From: Yoonia vestfoldensis SKA53
GTDB lineage: Bacteria > Pseudomonadota > Alphaproteobacteria > Rhodobacterales > Rhodobacteraceae
NCBI RefSeq assembly: GCF_000152785.1
Contig: NZ_CH672414.1
Coordinates: forward strand, 2,586,443-2,650,442
Length of the DNA stretch: 64,000 bases
Direction: 5' to 3'
The translations under genes and the position numbers were made by a program. Below the pieces are notes generated by a model. The model did no database searches, was not told the DNA's origin, and worked only from the letters and a program-made list of their open reading frames with translations. Shown here one piece after another: positions 19,001 to 29,547 of this stretch (positions are counted from its first letter, which is position 1; each line of letters starts with the position of its first letter).

Positions 19001-21913
19001 ATGGCATCTTACCAGTCCCGCCAGCGCGATCCGCTTTTTGACAGCACCACGCAGGCCGCGTTGGAAAAACGCAGCCGCGAATTGGTCGGTCTTGCGCTGA
19101 TCGTGACGGGGGCGTTGTTTGCTGTCGTGATCGGGACCTATTCGCCCGATGACCCAAGCTGGATTTCCGCCACCGATGCGCCGGTGCAGAACTGGCTTGG
19201 CCATTTCGGTGCCTCGGTCGCTGCGCCCTTGATGATGGTGATCGGGCTGGGGTCGTGGGTCATTGCTGCAACCTTGATCGCGGCAGGCGCGCGGTTTGTG
19301 TTTCATTACGGCCAAGACCGCGTGATCGGCCGCGCGATGTTTGCCCCCGTGGTGATTGTGGTGGCCTCTGTCTATGCGGCGACGCTGGCACCGGCGCAGG
19401 ACTGGCCTGCCAATTTTGGCATGGGTGGGTTGTTTGGCGATACCGTGCTGGGCGTTTTGCTGACAATCCTGCCGTTTGGCACTGTGTTCGGGGTCAAGTT
19501 TTTGTCTTTTCTGGCTGCCGTTTTGCTGGTGGCGCTGCTGACCTTCCTGCTGGGCTTTACCCGCCCCGAATTGCGCAAGGGGCTGCGGTTCGTGATGCTG
19601 GGCACGGTCTTGATCTATGATTTCGCGCTGCGGATGATGGGCAAGGGGGCCGCGCTTTCGGCGCAAGGCGCGCATGTGGCGACAGCGGCTGTGCAAGCCC
19701 GTCGTGCGCAAAGCCGGATGTTTGCCGATCCGCAGGTGACCGAGGATATCGTCAGCCGGCCACAACCCGTTGTCTCCTCTGATTTCGAAAGCCGCCTGCG
19801 CGCGGCGGCCGTCGTGCGTGCGCGCCCTGCCTTTGGGGCCGAGGAACCGCCTGTGACCACCGGCCAAATCCCTGCCGCGCCGCCACCGCTGACCGCCCCG
19901 ATGCGCAACATCGCCCCGGAACCAGCGCCCAGCACGGGCGGTTTTCTGTCTGGCCTGTTGCGCCGCAACGACCCGATGCCGCAACCCGAACTGGTCACCC
20001 CCGAACCGCGCCTGACAGATGCCGAACCCGTGGCCGATACCGCCCGCGTCAGCGCGCGCATCGCCGATGCCATCCGCAGCCGTACCGCGCCACCATCGCC
20101 GACTGGCGTGCGGATCGAACCGTCCCTGACCGCAGGGCGTGGGCCAAAGCCACTGGTTTATGCGCCTTACCCGCCGCTGGTCACGCCCGAAGCAGAGCAG
20201 GACGACGCCATTTTCGAAGATGACGATGACGATGACGATGATGCGCCCTATCTGGCTGTTCCGCATACGCCGATTCCGTCAGTGCCGTCCTTTGTCGAAC
20301 CGCGCACAGTTGTGCAGCATCCACCCAAGCGCCCGGTCCAGCCGTCGCGTCAGGCCGTGGCCGAGGCGCAGCCTGCGCTAAAATTCGACGATCCTTACGC
20401 GGATTACGAACGCCCGCCGTTGTCGTTGCTGACCAACCCGGTTGAGATCACGCGCCATCACCTGAGCGACGAATCGTTGAGCGAAAACGCCCGGATGCTG
20501 GAAAGCGTGCTGGATGATTACGGCGTCAAGGGTGACATCATCGCCGTGCGTCCTGGCCCTGTTGTCACGATGTACGAGCTTGAACCGGCACCGGGTCTGA
20601 AGGCCAGCCGCGTCATTGGTCTGGCCGATGATATCGCGCGGTCGATGTCGGCCTTGTCAGCGCGTGTGTCCACCGTGCCGGGCCGGTCGGTGATCGGGAT
20701 CGAACTGCCCAACGAGAACCGCGAAAAGGTCGTGCTGCGCGAAATCCTGTCGCACCGCGATTTCGGTGATGGCAACCAGAAATTGCCGCTGGCGCTGGGC
20801 AAGGATATTGGCGGCGAGCCGATCATCGCCAATCTGGCCAAGATGCCGCATTTGCTGATCGCGGGGACCACGGGGTCGGGGAAATCGGTGGCCATCAACA
20901 CGATGATCCTGTCGCTGCTGTATAAGCTGACACCGCAGGAATGCCGGATGATCATGATCGACCCCAAGATGCTGGAACTGTCCGTTTATGACGGTATTCC
21001 GCATCTGTTGTCGCCGGTCGTGACCGACCCGAAAAAGGCCGTGGTCGCCCTGAAATGGGTCGTGGGCGAGATGGAAGAACGCTATCGCAAAATGTCGAAA
21101 ATGGGCGTGCGTAACATCGACGGCTTCAATGGTCGGGTGAAAGAAGCGTTGAGCAAAGGCGAGATGTTCAGCCGTACCGTACAGACGGGTTTTGACGATG
21201 AAACCGGCGATCCGATTTTCGAGACCGAGGAATTCCAGCCCGAAGTCCTACCCTATATCGTCGTCATCGTGGACGAGATGGCCGATCTGATGATGGTCGC
21301 CGGCAAAGAGATCGAGGCCTGTATCCAGCGCCTTGCACAGATGGCGCGGGCATCGGGCATCCACCTGATCATGGCCACACAGCGCCCGTCGGTCGATGTG
21401 ATCACCGGCACGATCAAGGCCAATTTCCCGACACGGATTTCGTTTCAGGTAACGTCGAAAATCGACAGCCGCACGATCCTGGGTGAAATGGGTGCCGAAC
21501 AGCTGCTGGGTATGGGGGACATGCTCTATATGGCGGGCGGGTCCAAGATCATGCGTGTCCACGGCCCCTTTGTCAGCGATGAAGAGGTTGAGGAAATCGT
21601 CAACCACCTCAAAGGCTTTGGTCCGCCTGAATATATGTCCGGCGTGGTCGAAGGGCCGTCAGATGATCACGAATCCAGCATTGATCTGGTGCTGGGTCTG
21701 GGCGACGGGTCCGATCTGGAAAACGCGCTGTATGACACGGCTGTGGCGATTGTGATCAAGGATCGCAAATGTTCCACCAGCTATATCCAGCGCAAACTGG
21801 CCATCGGCTATAACAAGGCAGCGCGTCTGGTCGAGCAGATGGAAGACCAAGGCGTGGTCAGCGCCGCCAACCACGTCGGCAAACGCGAAGTGCTGGTGCC
21901 CGAGCAGCATTGA
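19001..21913 (+). CDS. ftsK: DNA translocase FtsK
   Basis: 970 residues. The N-terminal domain has about four membrane segments (residues 25-200), followed by a Pro/Ala-rich acidic linker with an EDDDDDDDD run near residue 405. The RecA-like motor has Walker A GTTGSGKS near residues 622-629 and Walker [12 protein letters not shown] near 753. A C-terminal gamma winged-helix domain (about 905-970, [16 protein letters not shown]) reads polar KOPS sequences. FtsK pumps terminus DNA at the septum and activates XerCD at dif. ATG 19001 has AGGAGA 6 bases upstream. The short linker is normal for alphaproteobacteria. Confidence 0.97.
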   Translation: MASYQSRQRDPLFDSTTQAALEKRSRELVGLALIVTGALFAVVIGTYSPDDPSWISATDAPVQNWLGHFGASVAAPLMMVIGLGSWVIAATLIAAGARFVFHYGQDRVIGRAMFAPVVIVVASVYAATLAPAQDWPANFGMGGLFGDTVLGVLLTILPFGTVFGVKFLSFLAAVLLVALLTFLLGFTRPELRKGLRFVMLGTVLIYDFALRMMGKGAALSAQGAHVATAAVQARRAQSRMFADPQVTEDIVSRPQPVVSSDFESRLRAAAVVRARPAFGAEEPPVTTGQIPAAPPPLTAPMRNIAPEPAPSTGGFLSGLLRRNDPMPQPELVTPEPRLTDAEPVADTARVSARIADAIRSRTAPPSPTGVRIEPSLTAGRGPKPLVYAPYPPLVTPEAEQDDAIFEDDDDDDDDAPYLAVPHTPIPSVPSFVEPRTVVQHPPKRPVQPSRQAVAEAQPALKFDDPYADYERPPLSLLTNPVEITRHHLSDESLSENARMLESVLDDYGVKGDIIAVRPGPVVTMYELEPAPGLKASRVIGLADDIARSMSALSARVSTVPGRSVIGIELPNENREKVVLREILSHRDFGDGNQKLPLALGKDIGGEPIIANLAKMPHLLIAGTTGSGKSVAINTMILSLLYKLTPQECRMIMIDPKMLELSVYDGIPHLLSPVVTDPKKAVVALKWVVGEMEERYRKMSKMGVRNIDGFNGRVKEALSKGEMFSRTVQTGFDDETGDPIFETEEFQPEVLPYIVVIVDEMADLMMVAGKEIEACIQRLAQMARASGIHLIMATQRPSVDVITGTIKANFPTRISFQVTSKIDSRTILGEMGAEQLLGMGDMLYMAGGSKIMRVHGPFVSDEEVEEIVNHLKGFGPPEYMSGVVEGPSDDHESSIDLVLGLGDGSDLENALYDTAVAIVIKDRKCSTSYIQRKLAIGYNKAARLVEQMEDQGVVSAANHVGKREVLVPEQH

Positions 21914-22186
21914 GGGGGTTTTTTGCGAGGCGATAACCAGCCTATTTAGGTGGCGGAATCGTTTCTTGCCTCTTCGATAAGGTGCCACCGGTTTCGATCG
22001 CCGAGGTCCGTATCTGCACGACACACAAAACCGATACGCCCGAAACAGGCGATAGCTTCGCCATAATCAGGGGACCGAAGCGAAAATTTGGCAATGCGAT
22101 TTGGCATGCAAAAGCGGCAATAGTACATGTGTTTGCTGGCAATTGTTCGCGTTGTAAGGATTCGTGTGAACTGCCGACCCCCCAAC
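21914..22186. other. Intergenic stretch after ftsK without a recognisable gene
   Basis: The 331 bases between ftsK and rpsU hold only the rpsU terminator (22187-22218). The remaining 273 bases are less GC-rich than the flanks. Short open frames exist on both strands, but none shows a ribosome-binding site, a family resemblance or codon use like its neighbours. I recall lolA following ftsK in several relatives; no lolA sequence is visible here. Confidence 0.5.
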
Positions 22187-22218
22187 AAAAAACCCCCGCT
22201 GCTTGCGCAATCGGGGGT
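22187..22218 (-). terminator. Intrinsic terminator of rpsU
   Basis: Read on the minus strand, a 7-base stem ACCCCCG/CGGGGGT encloses a 13-base loop and is followed by TTTTTT. It begins 26 bases after the rpsU stop codon. Confidence 0.88.
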
Positions 22219-22244
22219 CAATCGTTTCAACAATCGGGGATGCT

Positions 22245-22451
22245 TTACAGCATGCCTTCGCGTTGCAGTTTCTTCCGGGCCAGCTTGCGCTGACGGCGGA
22301 TCGCTTCGGCCTTTTCACGGGCCTTGCGGATCGACGGCTTTTCGAAATGTTGCTTGAGCTTCATTTCACGAAAAACGCCTTCACGCTGAAGTTTTTTCTT
22401 CAGAGCACGCAACGCCTGATCGACGTTGTTATCACGAACACTTACCTGCAT
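22245..22451 (-). CDS. rpsU: 30S ribosomal protein S21
   Basis: 68 residues, highly basic, with the S21 signature [19 protein letters not shown] at the N-terminus and [14 protein letters not shown] in the middle. S21 contacts the platform near the 3' end of 16S rRNA and helps start-site recognition. GAGAGGTGGTG precedes the ATG. It is divergent from coq9, an arrangement known in other alphaproteobacteria, and has its own promoter-like sequence and terminator. Confidence 0.97.
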   Translation of the reverse strand: MQVSVRDNNVDQALRALKKKLQREGVFREMKLKQHFEKPSIRKAREKAEAIRRQRKLARKKLQREGML

Positions 22452-22502
22452 GTGGTTTTCACCACCTCTCTAAGTTGGATTTGCAAAATTGCAGGAGTTG
22501 GC

Positions 22503-22531
22503 CAGATAGCAAAGATGGGCTAGTTTGTCCA
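22503..22531 (-). promoter_or_regulatory. Candidate promoter of rpsU
   Basis: On the minus strand TGGACA (22531-22526) is separated by 17 bases from TATCTG (22508-22503). The -35 box matches TTGACA at five of six positions; the -10 box is weak. Predicted transcription would begin about 45 bases before the rpsU ATG. Confidence 0.3.
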
Positions 22532-22557
22532 GTATCGACAGGACAGGAGCCCCGATC

Positions 22558-23256
22558 ATGTCACAAACCCCACTCGACCCCGTCAAACAGCAATTGCTGG
22601 ATGCGATCATCCCCCATGTGGCCTTTGACGGTTGGGCGCCTGTGGCCTTCAATGCGGCGATTGCGGATGCGGGTGTGGACCCTGCCGTGGCGCGCACGAT
22701 CTGCCCGCGCGGTGCGATTGATCTGGCGATTGCATTCCATGAACAGGGCGATGCGGCGATGGTGGCTGCATTGGATGCCGCCGACCTGACAGGCATGCGG
22801 TTTCGTGACAAGGTTGCCCATGCGATCCGCCTGCGTCTCCGCGCGATCCCCGATAAAGAGGCGGTGCGCCGCGGGACGGCCATGTTCGCCTTGCCGCATA
22901 TGGCCGCCGATGGGGCGCGGCTGGTCTGGGGCACCGCGGATGCGATCTGGACGGCGCTGGGCGATACATCTGACGATGCAAATTGGTATACCAAGCGGCT
23001 GACCCTGTCGGGGATCTATGCCGCGGTCGTGCTGTATTGGCTGGGTGACGACAGCACTGGCGGGCAGGCGACGGATGCGTTCATTGATCGGCGGATTGAT
23101 GGCGTGATGCAGTTTGAAAAGGTCAAGGCGCAGCTGCGCGACAACGCCCTGTTGAAACCACTGACAATGCCCCTTGCGCGGTTGATGGCGGGCATCAAGG
23201 CGCCGCGCCGCGATATGGACCCAGACCTGCCGGGCGTCTGGCGCGACCCGACATGA
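22558..23256 (+). CDS. COQ9 family protein, ubiquinone biosynthesis
   Basis: 232 residues. A TetR-like N-terminal helical part (LLDAIIPHVAFDGWAPVAFNAA) is followed by the COQ9 domain with RLRAIPDKEAVRRG and the WYTKRLTLSGIYAA motif. COQ9 binds lipids and delivers quinone intermediates to COQ7-type hydroxylases. ATG 22558 has CAGGAG about 8 bases upstream; the alternative start at 22525 lacks one. The stop overlaps the ATG of the quinone oxidoreductase gene, so they form a pair. Confidence 0.92.
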   Translation: MSQTPLDPVKQQLLDAIIPHVAFDGWAPVAFNAAIADAGVDPAVARTICPRGAIDLAIAFHEQGDAAMVAALDAADLTGMRFRDKVAHAIRLRLRAIPDKEAVRRGTAMFALPHMAADGARLVWGTADAIWTALGDTSDDANWYTKRLTLSGIYAAVVLYWLGDDSTGGQATDAFIDRRIDGVMQFEKVKAQLRDNALLKPLTMPLARLMAGIKAPRRDMDPDLPGVWRDPT

Positions 23257-24236
23257 TGCAGGCGGTCGAGATTACGCAGCCGGGCGGGCCAGAGGTGCTG
23301 GCCCTGACGGAGCGGCCAATGCCGGAACCGGCCCATGATCAGGTAGTGATCAAGGTCGCCTATGCCGGTGTGAACCGCCCTGATGCCTTGCAGCGCGCGG
23401 GCCTTTATAACCCGCCTGCCGGTGCCAGCGATCTGCCGGGCTTGGAAGCCGCGGGCGAGATTGCGGCCATTGGTGCGGGTGTGACCGATTGGAAGATCGG
23501 CGACCGGGTCTGCGCCTTGCTGCCGGGGGGTGGTTATGCCGCCTATGTCGCGACCCCTGGCGCGCATTGTCTGCCGGTGCCTGCCGGCCTGACGCTGGCG
23601 CAGGCGGCTTGCCTGCCCGAGACGTTTTTCACCGTCTGGTCCAATGTGTTCATGCGCGGCGGTTTGCAGGCGGGTGAACGGTTTCTGGTCCACGGCGGCA
23701 GTTCCGGCATCGGCACCACGGCGATCCAGCTGGCGCATGTGTTTGGCGCGCGGGTGTTCACGACGGCCGGATCGGACGATAAATGCGCCGCCTGTCTGGG
23801 GTTGGGCGCAGAGGCTGCTTTCAACTATCGAGAGACGGACTTCGTCGAGAAAATGAAAGAGTTGGGGGGCGCTGACCTGATCCTTGATATGGTTGGCGGC
23901 CCGTATATCCAGCGCAATATCGCGGCTTTGGCGGATGACGGTCGGCTGGTCCAGATTGCATTTCTGCAAGGCCCGAAGGTGGAATTGAACCTTGTACAAA
24001 TGATGACCCGTCGCCTGACGATCACCGGCTCGACGCTGCGCCCGCAATCCGACCTTGCCAAGGCGCGGATCGCGCAGGACTTGCGCAAGCATGTCTGGCC
24101 ATTGGTCGCCGCGGGGCGGGTGCAGCCAGTGATGGATCAGACATTCGCCCTTGCCGATGCCGCTGCCGCCCATGCGCGGATGGAAAGCAGTGCGCATATC
24201 GGCAAGATTGTGCTGGAGGTGGCGGGGGAGCGCTAA
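23253..24236 (+). CDS. Zinc-free quinone oxidoreductase-like protein (PIG3 type)
   Basis: 327 residues, medium-chain dehydrogenase/reductase family without the zinc ligands. The NADPH-binding loop VHGGSSGIGTTAIQLA is near residues 147-162 and the N-terminal substrate domain carries AGVNRPDALQR and YNPPAGASDLPGLEAAG, as in the TP53I3/PIG3 quinone oxidoreductases. It probably reduces quinones with NADPH; the physiological substrate is unknown. The start ATGATG overlaps the coq9 stop (ATG at 23253 or 23256). Confidence 0.88.
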   Translation: MMQAVEITQPGGPEVLALTERPMPEPAHDQVVIKVAYAGVNRPDALQRAGLYNPPAGASDLPGLEAAGEIAAIGAGVTDWKIGDRVCALLPGGGYAAYVATPGAHCLPVPAGLTLAQAACLPETFFTVWSNVFMRGGLQAGERFLVHGGSSGIGTTAIQLAHVFGARVFTTAGSDDKCAACLGLGAEAAFNYRETDFVEKMKELGGADLILDMVGGPYIQRNIAALADDGRLVQIAFLQGPKVELNLVQMMTRRLTITGSTLRPQSDLAKARIAQDLRKHVWPLVAAGRVQPVMDQTFALADAAAAHARMESSAHIGKIVLEVAGER

Positions 24237-24373
24237 AATTTCCCGCCCGCGGCGCATCACTGCCGCTGCGCATAGCCTTCATAGACCGCCGGTTTCCAGC
24301 TGCGCCCGGCTTGCGACCAGTGCGCCCCTAAGGACACAGACAAGACTGCCGCTTGATCACACCATGATCGGTG

Positions 24374-24826
24374 TCAGGGCTTGTAGGGTGCCATGCCAGC
24401 GCGGGCCAGTTCATCGGCACGTTCGTTTTCGACATGGCCCGCATGGCCTTTGACCCATTCCCAACGGACCTGATGCTGCGCGACTGCGCTGTCCAGACGC
24501 CGCCAAAGGTCTTCGTTCTTGACGGGTTTGTTCGCCGATGTCTTCCAGCCGCGCCTTTTCCAGCCGTGAATCCAGCTGGTGATTCCGTCTTTGACATAGG
24601 CGCTGTCGGTCACGATGGTGATCGCCGTCGCCCGGCCGAGTGTTTCTAGCGCCGAAATCGCGGCCAGCAGTTCCATGCGATTGTTGGTGGTGTCTGCTTC
24701 ACCGCCTGACAGCGCGCGTTCCTTGACCACTTTATCACCGTCGCGTGCGATCAGCAGCGCGCCCCAGCCGCCGGGGCCGGGATTGCCCGAACAGGCCCCA
24801 TCGGTATAGGCGTAAAGATCCGCCAT
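24374..24826 (-). CDS. rnhA: Ribonuclease HI
   Basis: 150 residues, normal length. It cleaves the RNA strand of RNA-DNA hybrids. The four acidic catalytic residues are all visible: Asp9 in [11 protein letters not shown], Glu52 in NNRMELLA, Asp74 in VTDSAYV and Asp138 in NERADEL. The ATG overlaps by one base the stop of the upstream DUF3429 gene (TGATG), so translation is coupled. The ispH-DUF3429-rnhA order forms one minus-strand operon. Confidence 0.97.
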   Translation of the reverse strand: MADLYAYTDGACSGNPGPGGWGALLIARDGDKVVKERALSGGEADTTNNRMELLAAISALETLGRATAITIVTDSAYVKDGITSWIHGWKRRGWKTSANKPVKNEDLWRRLDSAVAQHQVRWEWVKGHAGHVENERADELARAGMAPYKP

Positions 24827-25275
24827 CACAGCACCAGCGGCAGGAATGACAGCACGACCAGCGCCGTCAGCAGCCCGCGCAGATGCATCCACCATTTCGG
24901 CGCAAGGCCCATCTGCCAGAAATGCCAATCCAGCAGCAACAGCCCAAGGAACCCCACGATCAGGTTCACCGCCGCCCCAGTCGGCCCGCCGCCTGTCATG
25001 AAAAACGCCCAAAGCGCGGGAATGACCGACAGGATATAGCCGGCTGTTGCGGCGCGCCCGCTTGCCTTGGTGGCAAAGCCCCATAGAACGCCCGACATGA
25101 ATGACAGGATCACCGCGCCATAGAACAATTGCACATAGGGTCCGATGAACCGCGGCCCGAATGTCGCAGCCCCCCAAAGGCCAAGCTCAGGGCGCAGCAA
25201 TGTCAGCGCGCCCCAGAAAAACGGGATCAGCCCGGCAAGGCCAAGCCACAGGGCGGAACGGGGGATGGCCTGCAT
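24826..25275 (-). CDS. DUF3429 integral membrane protein
   Basis: 149 residues with about five hydrophobic helices and little soluble sequence. Characteristic phrases are [11 protein letters not shown] near residue 17 and [18 protein letters not shown] near residue 115. This fits DUF3429, a membrane family of unknown function. It lies 4 bases after ispH and its stop overlaps rnhA. Confidence 0.8.
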   Translation of the reverse strand: MQAIPRSALWLGLAGLIPFFWGALTLLRPELGLWGAATFGPRFIGPYVQLFYGAVILSFMSGVLWGFATKASGRAATAGYILSVIPALWAFFMTGGGPTGAAVNLIVGFLGLLLLDWHFWQMGLAPKWWMHLRGLLTALVVLSFLPLVL

Positions 25276-25279
25276 CAGA

Positions 25280-26230
25280 TCACGCCGGTTCGCGCAGCAC
25301 GCGTGGTACTTTGAATTCGACGTCTTCCTTGGCGGTTTCCACCATTTCCACCGTCACGTCATAGCGGTCGCGGAAGGCGTCGATCACTTCGTTGATCAGC
25401 ACTTCGGGGGCAGACGCGCCTGCCGTGATGCCCATCGACCCGATCCCATCCAGCGCGCGCCAGTCGATATCGGCGGCCCGCTGCACCAATTGGGAATAGG
25501 TGCAACCTGCACGCGCGCCGACCTCGACCAACCGGCGGGAGTTGGACGAATTGGGCGCGCCCACGACCAGCATGGCGTCGCATTTGGGGGCCATCGCCTT
25601 GACTGCTTCTTGGCGGTTGGTCGTGGCGTAGCAGATATCCTCTTTGTGTGGGCCGATGATCGCGGGGAAACGCGCCTGCAGGGCGGCGACGATACCCGCC
25701 GTGTCATCGACTGACAGGGTCGTCTGCGTCACGAAGGCAAGGCGCGCGGGGTCTCGGACCTGCACGGTCGCCACATCCGCGACGGTTTCGACCAGCAGCA
25801 CCTCGCCCTCGGGCAGTTGCCCCATCGTGCCGATGGTTTCGGGGTGGCCTTCATGGCCGATCATGATCATCTGCAATCCGTTGTCTGCATGGCGCTGCGC
25901 CTCGATATGGACTTTGCTGACCAGCGGGCAGGTGGCATCGACATAGATCATCTCGCGCTTGGCGGCGGCGGCTGGCACGGCCTTTGGCACGCCATGCGCG
26001 GAAAAGATCACGGGGCGGTCATCGGGGCAATCATCCAGTTCCTCGACGAACACGGCCCCTTGGTCGCGCAGCGCATCAACGACGAATTTGTTGTGCACGA
26101 TCTCGTGGCGCACATAGACCGGCGCGCCCCATTTCTGGATCGCCATTTCCACGATCTTGATGGCGCGGTCCACACCGGCGCAAAAGCCGCGGGGCGCTGC
26201 CAGATAAAGGGTAAGGGGCGGTTTGGTCAT
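25280..26230 (-). CDS. ispH: 4-hydroxy-3-methylbut-2-enyl diphosphate reductase
   Basis: 316 residues. The last enzyme of the non-mevalonate isoprenoid pathway; it makes IPP and DMAPP with a [4Fe-4S] cluster. The three cluster cysteines are Cys17 (RGFCAGV), Cys101 (ATCPLV) and Cys200 (EDICYAT), and the substrate motifs SAHG, HEGHPE and SNSRRL are present. The ATG at 26230 gives [19 protein letters not shown] with an AGGAGA-type site upstream. The first gene of an operon with DUF3429 and rnhA. Confidence 0.97.
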   Translation of the reverse strand: MTKPPLTLYLAAPRGFCAGVDRAIKIVEMAIQKWGAPVYVRHEIVHNKFVVDALRDQGAVFVEELDDCPDDRPVIFSAHGVPKAVPAAAAKREMIYVDATCPLVSKVHIEAQRHADNGLQMIMIGHEGHPETIGTMGQLPEGEVLLVETVADVATVQVRDPARLAFVTQTTLSVDDTAGIVAALQARFPAIIGPHKEDICYATTNRQEAVKAMAPKCDAMLVVGAPNSSNSRRLVEVGARAGCTYSQLVQRAADIDWRALDGIGSMGITAGASAPEVLINEVIDAFRDRYDVTVEMVETAKEDVEFKVPRVLREPA

Positions 26231-26297
26231 CGCGTTCTCCTGCTGATGCCAGAGGTAAAGCCTGACGCCGCGCGGGTCCAGCCCCTGCCGTTCGCAA

Positions 26298-27626
26298 TCA
26301 GCGATTTGCCGCAGCGGTCAGCCACCAGAACCGAGCCGGCAGGATGATTGCGACAAGGGCGATCCCGACCCCGTAACCGGCCCAGACGCCCAGCGGCCCA
26401 AACCCTGCCCAGAACCCCAACGCTGCTGCCAGCGGCAAGGCGAACAGCCAATAGCTGAGCAGGGTCAACCGCGTCGGCCAGACAAAATCCATGATCCCGC
26501 GCAGCGCGCCAAGCGCGGTCGATTGCACCCCATCCGCGACCTGGATCAGCGCCACGATCACGAACATCGCGGTGGCAAGCGCGACAACGCCGCTGTCGTC
26601 GGACAATGCCGCGGCGATCCGGCCACCCAAAAGGATCAGCATGATCGTGACCGCAACCATCCAGACGGTGACCACGCCGATGGCCGCCACTGCGATAGGG
26701 CGCAGCCGTGCCGGATCACCGGACCCGCTGGCCTGCCCGATGCGGATGGCCACGGCCGCCGCCATGCCAAGCGGCAGCATATAGAGCACGCCCCCTACCG
26801 CCTGCACGATCTGGTTGGCGGCCAAGGCGGTGGCGCCAAATATCCCCAGCATCAGCCCGACCACGGCAAAGGCCGCCCCTTCGCCGGTATATCCGATAGC
26901 CAGCGGCAACCCGCCCCAGGCCAGTCTTTTGCGCAGGGCCGCATCGGGCTGCGCACGCAGCAGGCGATGCCGCGCCAGCCAGGTGATGGCGATCAGCAAG
27001 GCCAGTGTTTCCGCGATCAGGCTGGCCAGCCCCGCGCCAACCAGCCCCAGCCCCGGCCAATTGCCGATGCCCCAGATCAGACCATAGTTCAGCGGGATGT
27101 TCAGAATGACAGCCAGAAAGGCGAAACCCGCCGCCGTCCATGGCCTGTCCATCGCATTCAGCACCTGTGCGATCACCATCAACAGCGCGACAGGCACCAG
27201 CACGGCCGCCATCGCCAGCCAATAGGGTGTGATGATCGCCAGCACCTCGGGCGGTTGGCCGATCAGTGGCAGGATCAAGAGGATCAGCACCATCAACAGC
27301 GATGCCACCAATCCCGCCAGCGGGGCCAGACCCAGCCCCGCGCGCAGGGCTGCGGCGACGGCATCCGCCTGTGCGCCGCCGTGGCGATGCGCGGCCTCGA
27401 TCCCCACGGCGGACACGAAACCATAGATCGCAGAATAAAAGATAATCATCGCCGCGGTCGTCAGCGACGCCGCCGCCAAGGGCAATGTGCCCAAAGGCGC
27501 GATCATGATCGTATCCACCACGCCGATCAGCGTGGATGCGGCCAGCCCCGCCACGATCGGCAGGGCCAGATGCAGCAATGGCGCGACTTCGGTGCGCGCG
27601 GTGGCGATGATGGGCGTGGTCGCCAT
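26298..27626 (-). CDS. MATE family efflux transporter (DinF/NorM-like)
   Basis: 442 residues with about 12 membrane helices in two similar halves, typical of MATE exporters that pump cationic drugs or metabolites out using Na or H gradients. Diagnostic parts are [20 protein letters not shown] at residues 19-38, the classic first helix, and [12 protein letters not shown] near residue 165. The substrate is unknown. I place the start at ATG 27626 ([11 protein letters not shown]); the upstream open frame to 27731 gives a Cys-rich, non-family tail. 170 bases without a gene separate it from the NYN-domain gene. Confidence 0.9.
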   Translation of the reverse strand: MATTPIIATARTEVAPLLHLALPIVAGLAASTLIGVVDTIMIAPLGTLPLAAASLTTAAMIIFYSAIYGFVSAVGIEAAHRHGGAQADAVAAALRAGLGLAPLAGLVASLLMVLILLILPLIGQPPEVLAIITPYWLAMAAVLVPVALLMVIAQVLNAMDRPWTAAGFAFLAVILNIPLNYGLIWGIGNWPGLGLVGAGLASLIAETLALLIAITWLARHRLLRAQPDAALRKRLAWGGLPLAIGYTGEGAAFAVVGLMLGIFGATALAANQIVQAVGGVLYMLPLGMAAAVAIRIGQASGSGDPARLRPIAVAAIGVVTVWMVAVTIMLILLGGRIAAALSDDSGVVALATAMFVIVALIQVADGVQSTALGALRGIMDFVWPTRLTLLSYWLFALPLAAALGFWAGFGPLGVWAGYGVGIALVAIILPARFWWLTAAANR

Positions 27627-27799
27627 GGTGCAGGTCCAATGCGCAAGACAAAGGCATGTTCTGGCGATACCGCAGCAACATGCAAGCTGCTGGTGCAAGA
27701 ATGGTCCCGGATTGCGCTGCCAACACGACACAGCGCGCTTTGCGTGGCGGCAGCCAGAATGCCTGCCGCCACGCCTATGGATGATGCGGAGCCGTAATC

Positions 27800-28363
27800 C
27801 TAGCTGTCGGCCTCGACCATGTCGGTGCGGGGTTCGCGCGCTGGTCTGCCGATAACATCGCGCAATTCTTCAAGTTCGATGAAATTGTCGGCCTGACGGC
27901 GCAGTTCATCGGCGATCATCGGTGGCTGGCTTCGGATCGTGGACACGACCGACACGCGCACGCCCTTGCGCTGCAACGCTTCGATCAAGGGGCGAAAATC
28001 GCCGTCGCCGGAAAAGATCACGGCATGGTCCAGATACGGGGTAAGTTCCATCGCATCCACGGCCAGTTCGATGTCCATGTTGCCCTTGACCTTGCGGCGC
28101 CCCAAGCTGTCGGTGAATTCCTTGGCCGGTTTGGTGATCATGGAATAGCCGTTGTAATGCAGCCAATCGACCAGTGGGCGGATCGGCGAATATTCGTCGT
28201 TTTCCAACAAGGCGGTATAGTAGAACGCGCGCAGCAGCTTTCCTCGCCGCATGAATTCCTGACGTAACAACTTGTAATCTATGTCGAACCCCAGCGCGCG
28301 TGCTGCTGCATAAAGATTCGACCCATCAATAAAGAGCGCCAAACGCTCATCCCGATAAAACAT
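27800..28363 (-). CDS. NYN domain protein (LabA/DUF88 type)
   Basis: 187 residues. A PIN-like NYN nuclease fold: LFIDGSNLYAAA with Asp13, NMDIELAVDAM near residue 95 and FSGDGDFRPLIEAL near residue 117 supply the conserved acidic residues. Family members include LabA and are predicted RNases; the target is unknown. A C-terminal helix ends in an acidic tail. Divergent from folK. ATG 28363 (MFYRDERLALF) has AAAGG upstream. Confidence 0.88.
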   Translation of the reverse strand: MFYRDERLALFIDGSNLYAAARALGFDIDYKLLRQEFMRRGKLLRAFYYTALLENDEYSPIRPLVDWLHYNGYSMITKPAKEFTDSLGRRKVKGNMDIELAVDAMELTPYLDHAVIFSGDGDFRPLIEALQRKGVRVSVVSTIRSQPPMIADELRRQADNFIELEELRDVIGRPAREPRTDMVEADS

Positions 28364-28475
28364 GAAACACCTTTCGACAATTACCCTTGATCGTCCTTGT
28401 GCTACGAGCGGAGTTTGATCAAGTAGACACCTATATTATGCAGTGGTTGTCGGGGAACAAGGGGCGCTTTGCGAT

Positions 28476-29060
28476 ATGATTGGCCAGATTGCGCTTATTG
28501 CTCTTGGCAGCAACGACGGGTCATTTCGCGGTGATGTGGCGGAAAATGTTGCGTGGGCTATCGAGCGCGTTGGCGCTTTGGCGCACGGGGCCGTGCGCGT
28601 CAGCCCGTTTTATGCGACGCCTGCCTATCCCGCTGGCGCCGGTCCTGATTTCGTCAATGCGGCGATGGCATTTGCCACTGATCTTGACGCTTTTGCCCTG
28701 CTTGCGCAGCTGCACACTATCGAGGCAGAGGCAGGGCGCATCCGCAGGGTCCGCTGGGGGCAGCGCAGCCTTGATCTTGATCTGATCGCGCTGGGTAATC
28801 AGGTGCTGCCCGATGCCGCGACGCAGGGCCATTGGCGCAATCTGCCAGCCGATGTGCAGGCGCTGGCTGCACCAGAAAGTCTGATCCTGCCGCATCCGCG
28901 CCTGCAAGACCGCAGTTTTGTGCTGGTGCCGCTGGCCGATGTCGCCGCTGACTGGCGACATCCGCTGCTCGGGCTGAGCGTGGTGGAAATGCTGGACCGG
29001 TTGTCTGATGCCGACCGCGCGGGTGTTGTGCGGCTGGAACAGCGATCGGCAAAAGGCTGA
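28476..29060 (+). CDS. folK: 2-amino-4-hydroxy-6-hydroxymethyldihydropteridine diphosphokinase
   Basis: 194 residues. HPPK transfers pyrophosphate from ATP to hydroxymethyl-dihydropterin in folate synthesis. The start IALGSND, the substrate loop FVNAAMAF, the Mg-binding RSLDLDLIALG and LPHPRLQDRSFVLVPL are all standard. The ATG at 28476 is chosen; a GTG at 28443 adds 11 residues. It precedes rpoZ-rsh, a common alphaproteobacterial order. Confidence 0.94.
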   Translation: MIGQIALIALGSNDGSFRGDVAENVAWAIERVGALAHGAVRVSPFYATPAYPAGAGPDFVNAAMAFATDLDAFALLAQLHTIEAEAGRIRRVRWGQRSLDLDLIALGNQVLPDAATQGHWRNLPADVQALAAPESLILPHPRLQDRSFVLVPLADVAADWRHPLLGLSVVEMLDRLSDADRAGVVRLEQRSAKG

Positions 29061-29153
29061 CAATGCGGGCAATCCGCCCCCGCTGGCCCTTGTCAATCCC
29101 TTTTGAACGCACTAGGGATGCAGCTTCCGAAGATTCCTGTCCGGAGATCCGTC

Positions 29154-29507
29154 ATGGCCCGCGTTACCGTCGAAGATTGTGTTGATAAAGTTCCAAACCG
29201 TTTCGAGCTTGTGATGCTTGCAGCACATCGTGCGCGTGAAATCGCTGCCGGTTCGCCGATTACTGTGGCCCGCGACAACGACAAGAACCCTGTCGTGTCG
29301 CTGCGCGAAATCGCGGAAGAAACGCAACAGGCCGACGACCTGCGCGAACGCATGATCGAAGCCAACCAGACCCAGATCGAGATCGACGAACCCGAAGAGG
29401 ACAGCATGTCCTTGCTGATGGGCGCCGAAGCCGACCGTCCGGTCGAGGATGACATGTCCGAAGAAAAATTGCTGCGCGCGCTGATGGAAGCGCAAGGCCA
29501 GCGCTAG
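29154..29507 (+). CDS. rpoZ: DNA-directed RNA polymerase omega subunit
   Basis: 117 residues. Omega helps RNA polymerase assembly and binds ppGpp in some bacteria. The N-terminal [20 protein letters not shown] and AAHRAREI are the family signature, followed by a long acidic C-terminal tail usual in alphaproteobacteria. CCGGAG lies 7 bases before the ATG at 29154; an upstream GTG-type extension to 29103 has no support. It lies 40 bases before the ppGpp synthetase gene rsh, the usual arrangement. Confidence 0.96.
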   Translation: MARVTVEDCVDKVPNRFELVMLAAHRAREIAAGSPITVARDNDKNPVVSLREIAEETQQADDLRERMIEANQTQIEIDEPEEDSMSLLMGAEADRPVEDDMSEEKLLRALMEAQGQR

Positions 29508-29547
29508 GGCGGGCTATTCAGCCTGCCAATGATAGGCGCGGAACCAG

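Noticed and set aside
21982..22293. 103-codon open frame on the plus strand after ftsK
   Set aside because: No ribosome-binding site, runs through the rpsU terminator and into rpsU on the other strand, and its composition is not protein-like.
26523..27797. 424-codon open frame on the plus strand across the MATE gene
   Set aside because: Translated product is mostly Gln, Arg, His and Asp with no hydrophobic core; the opposite strand encodes a clean 12-helix transporter.
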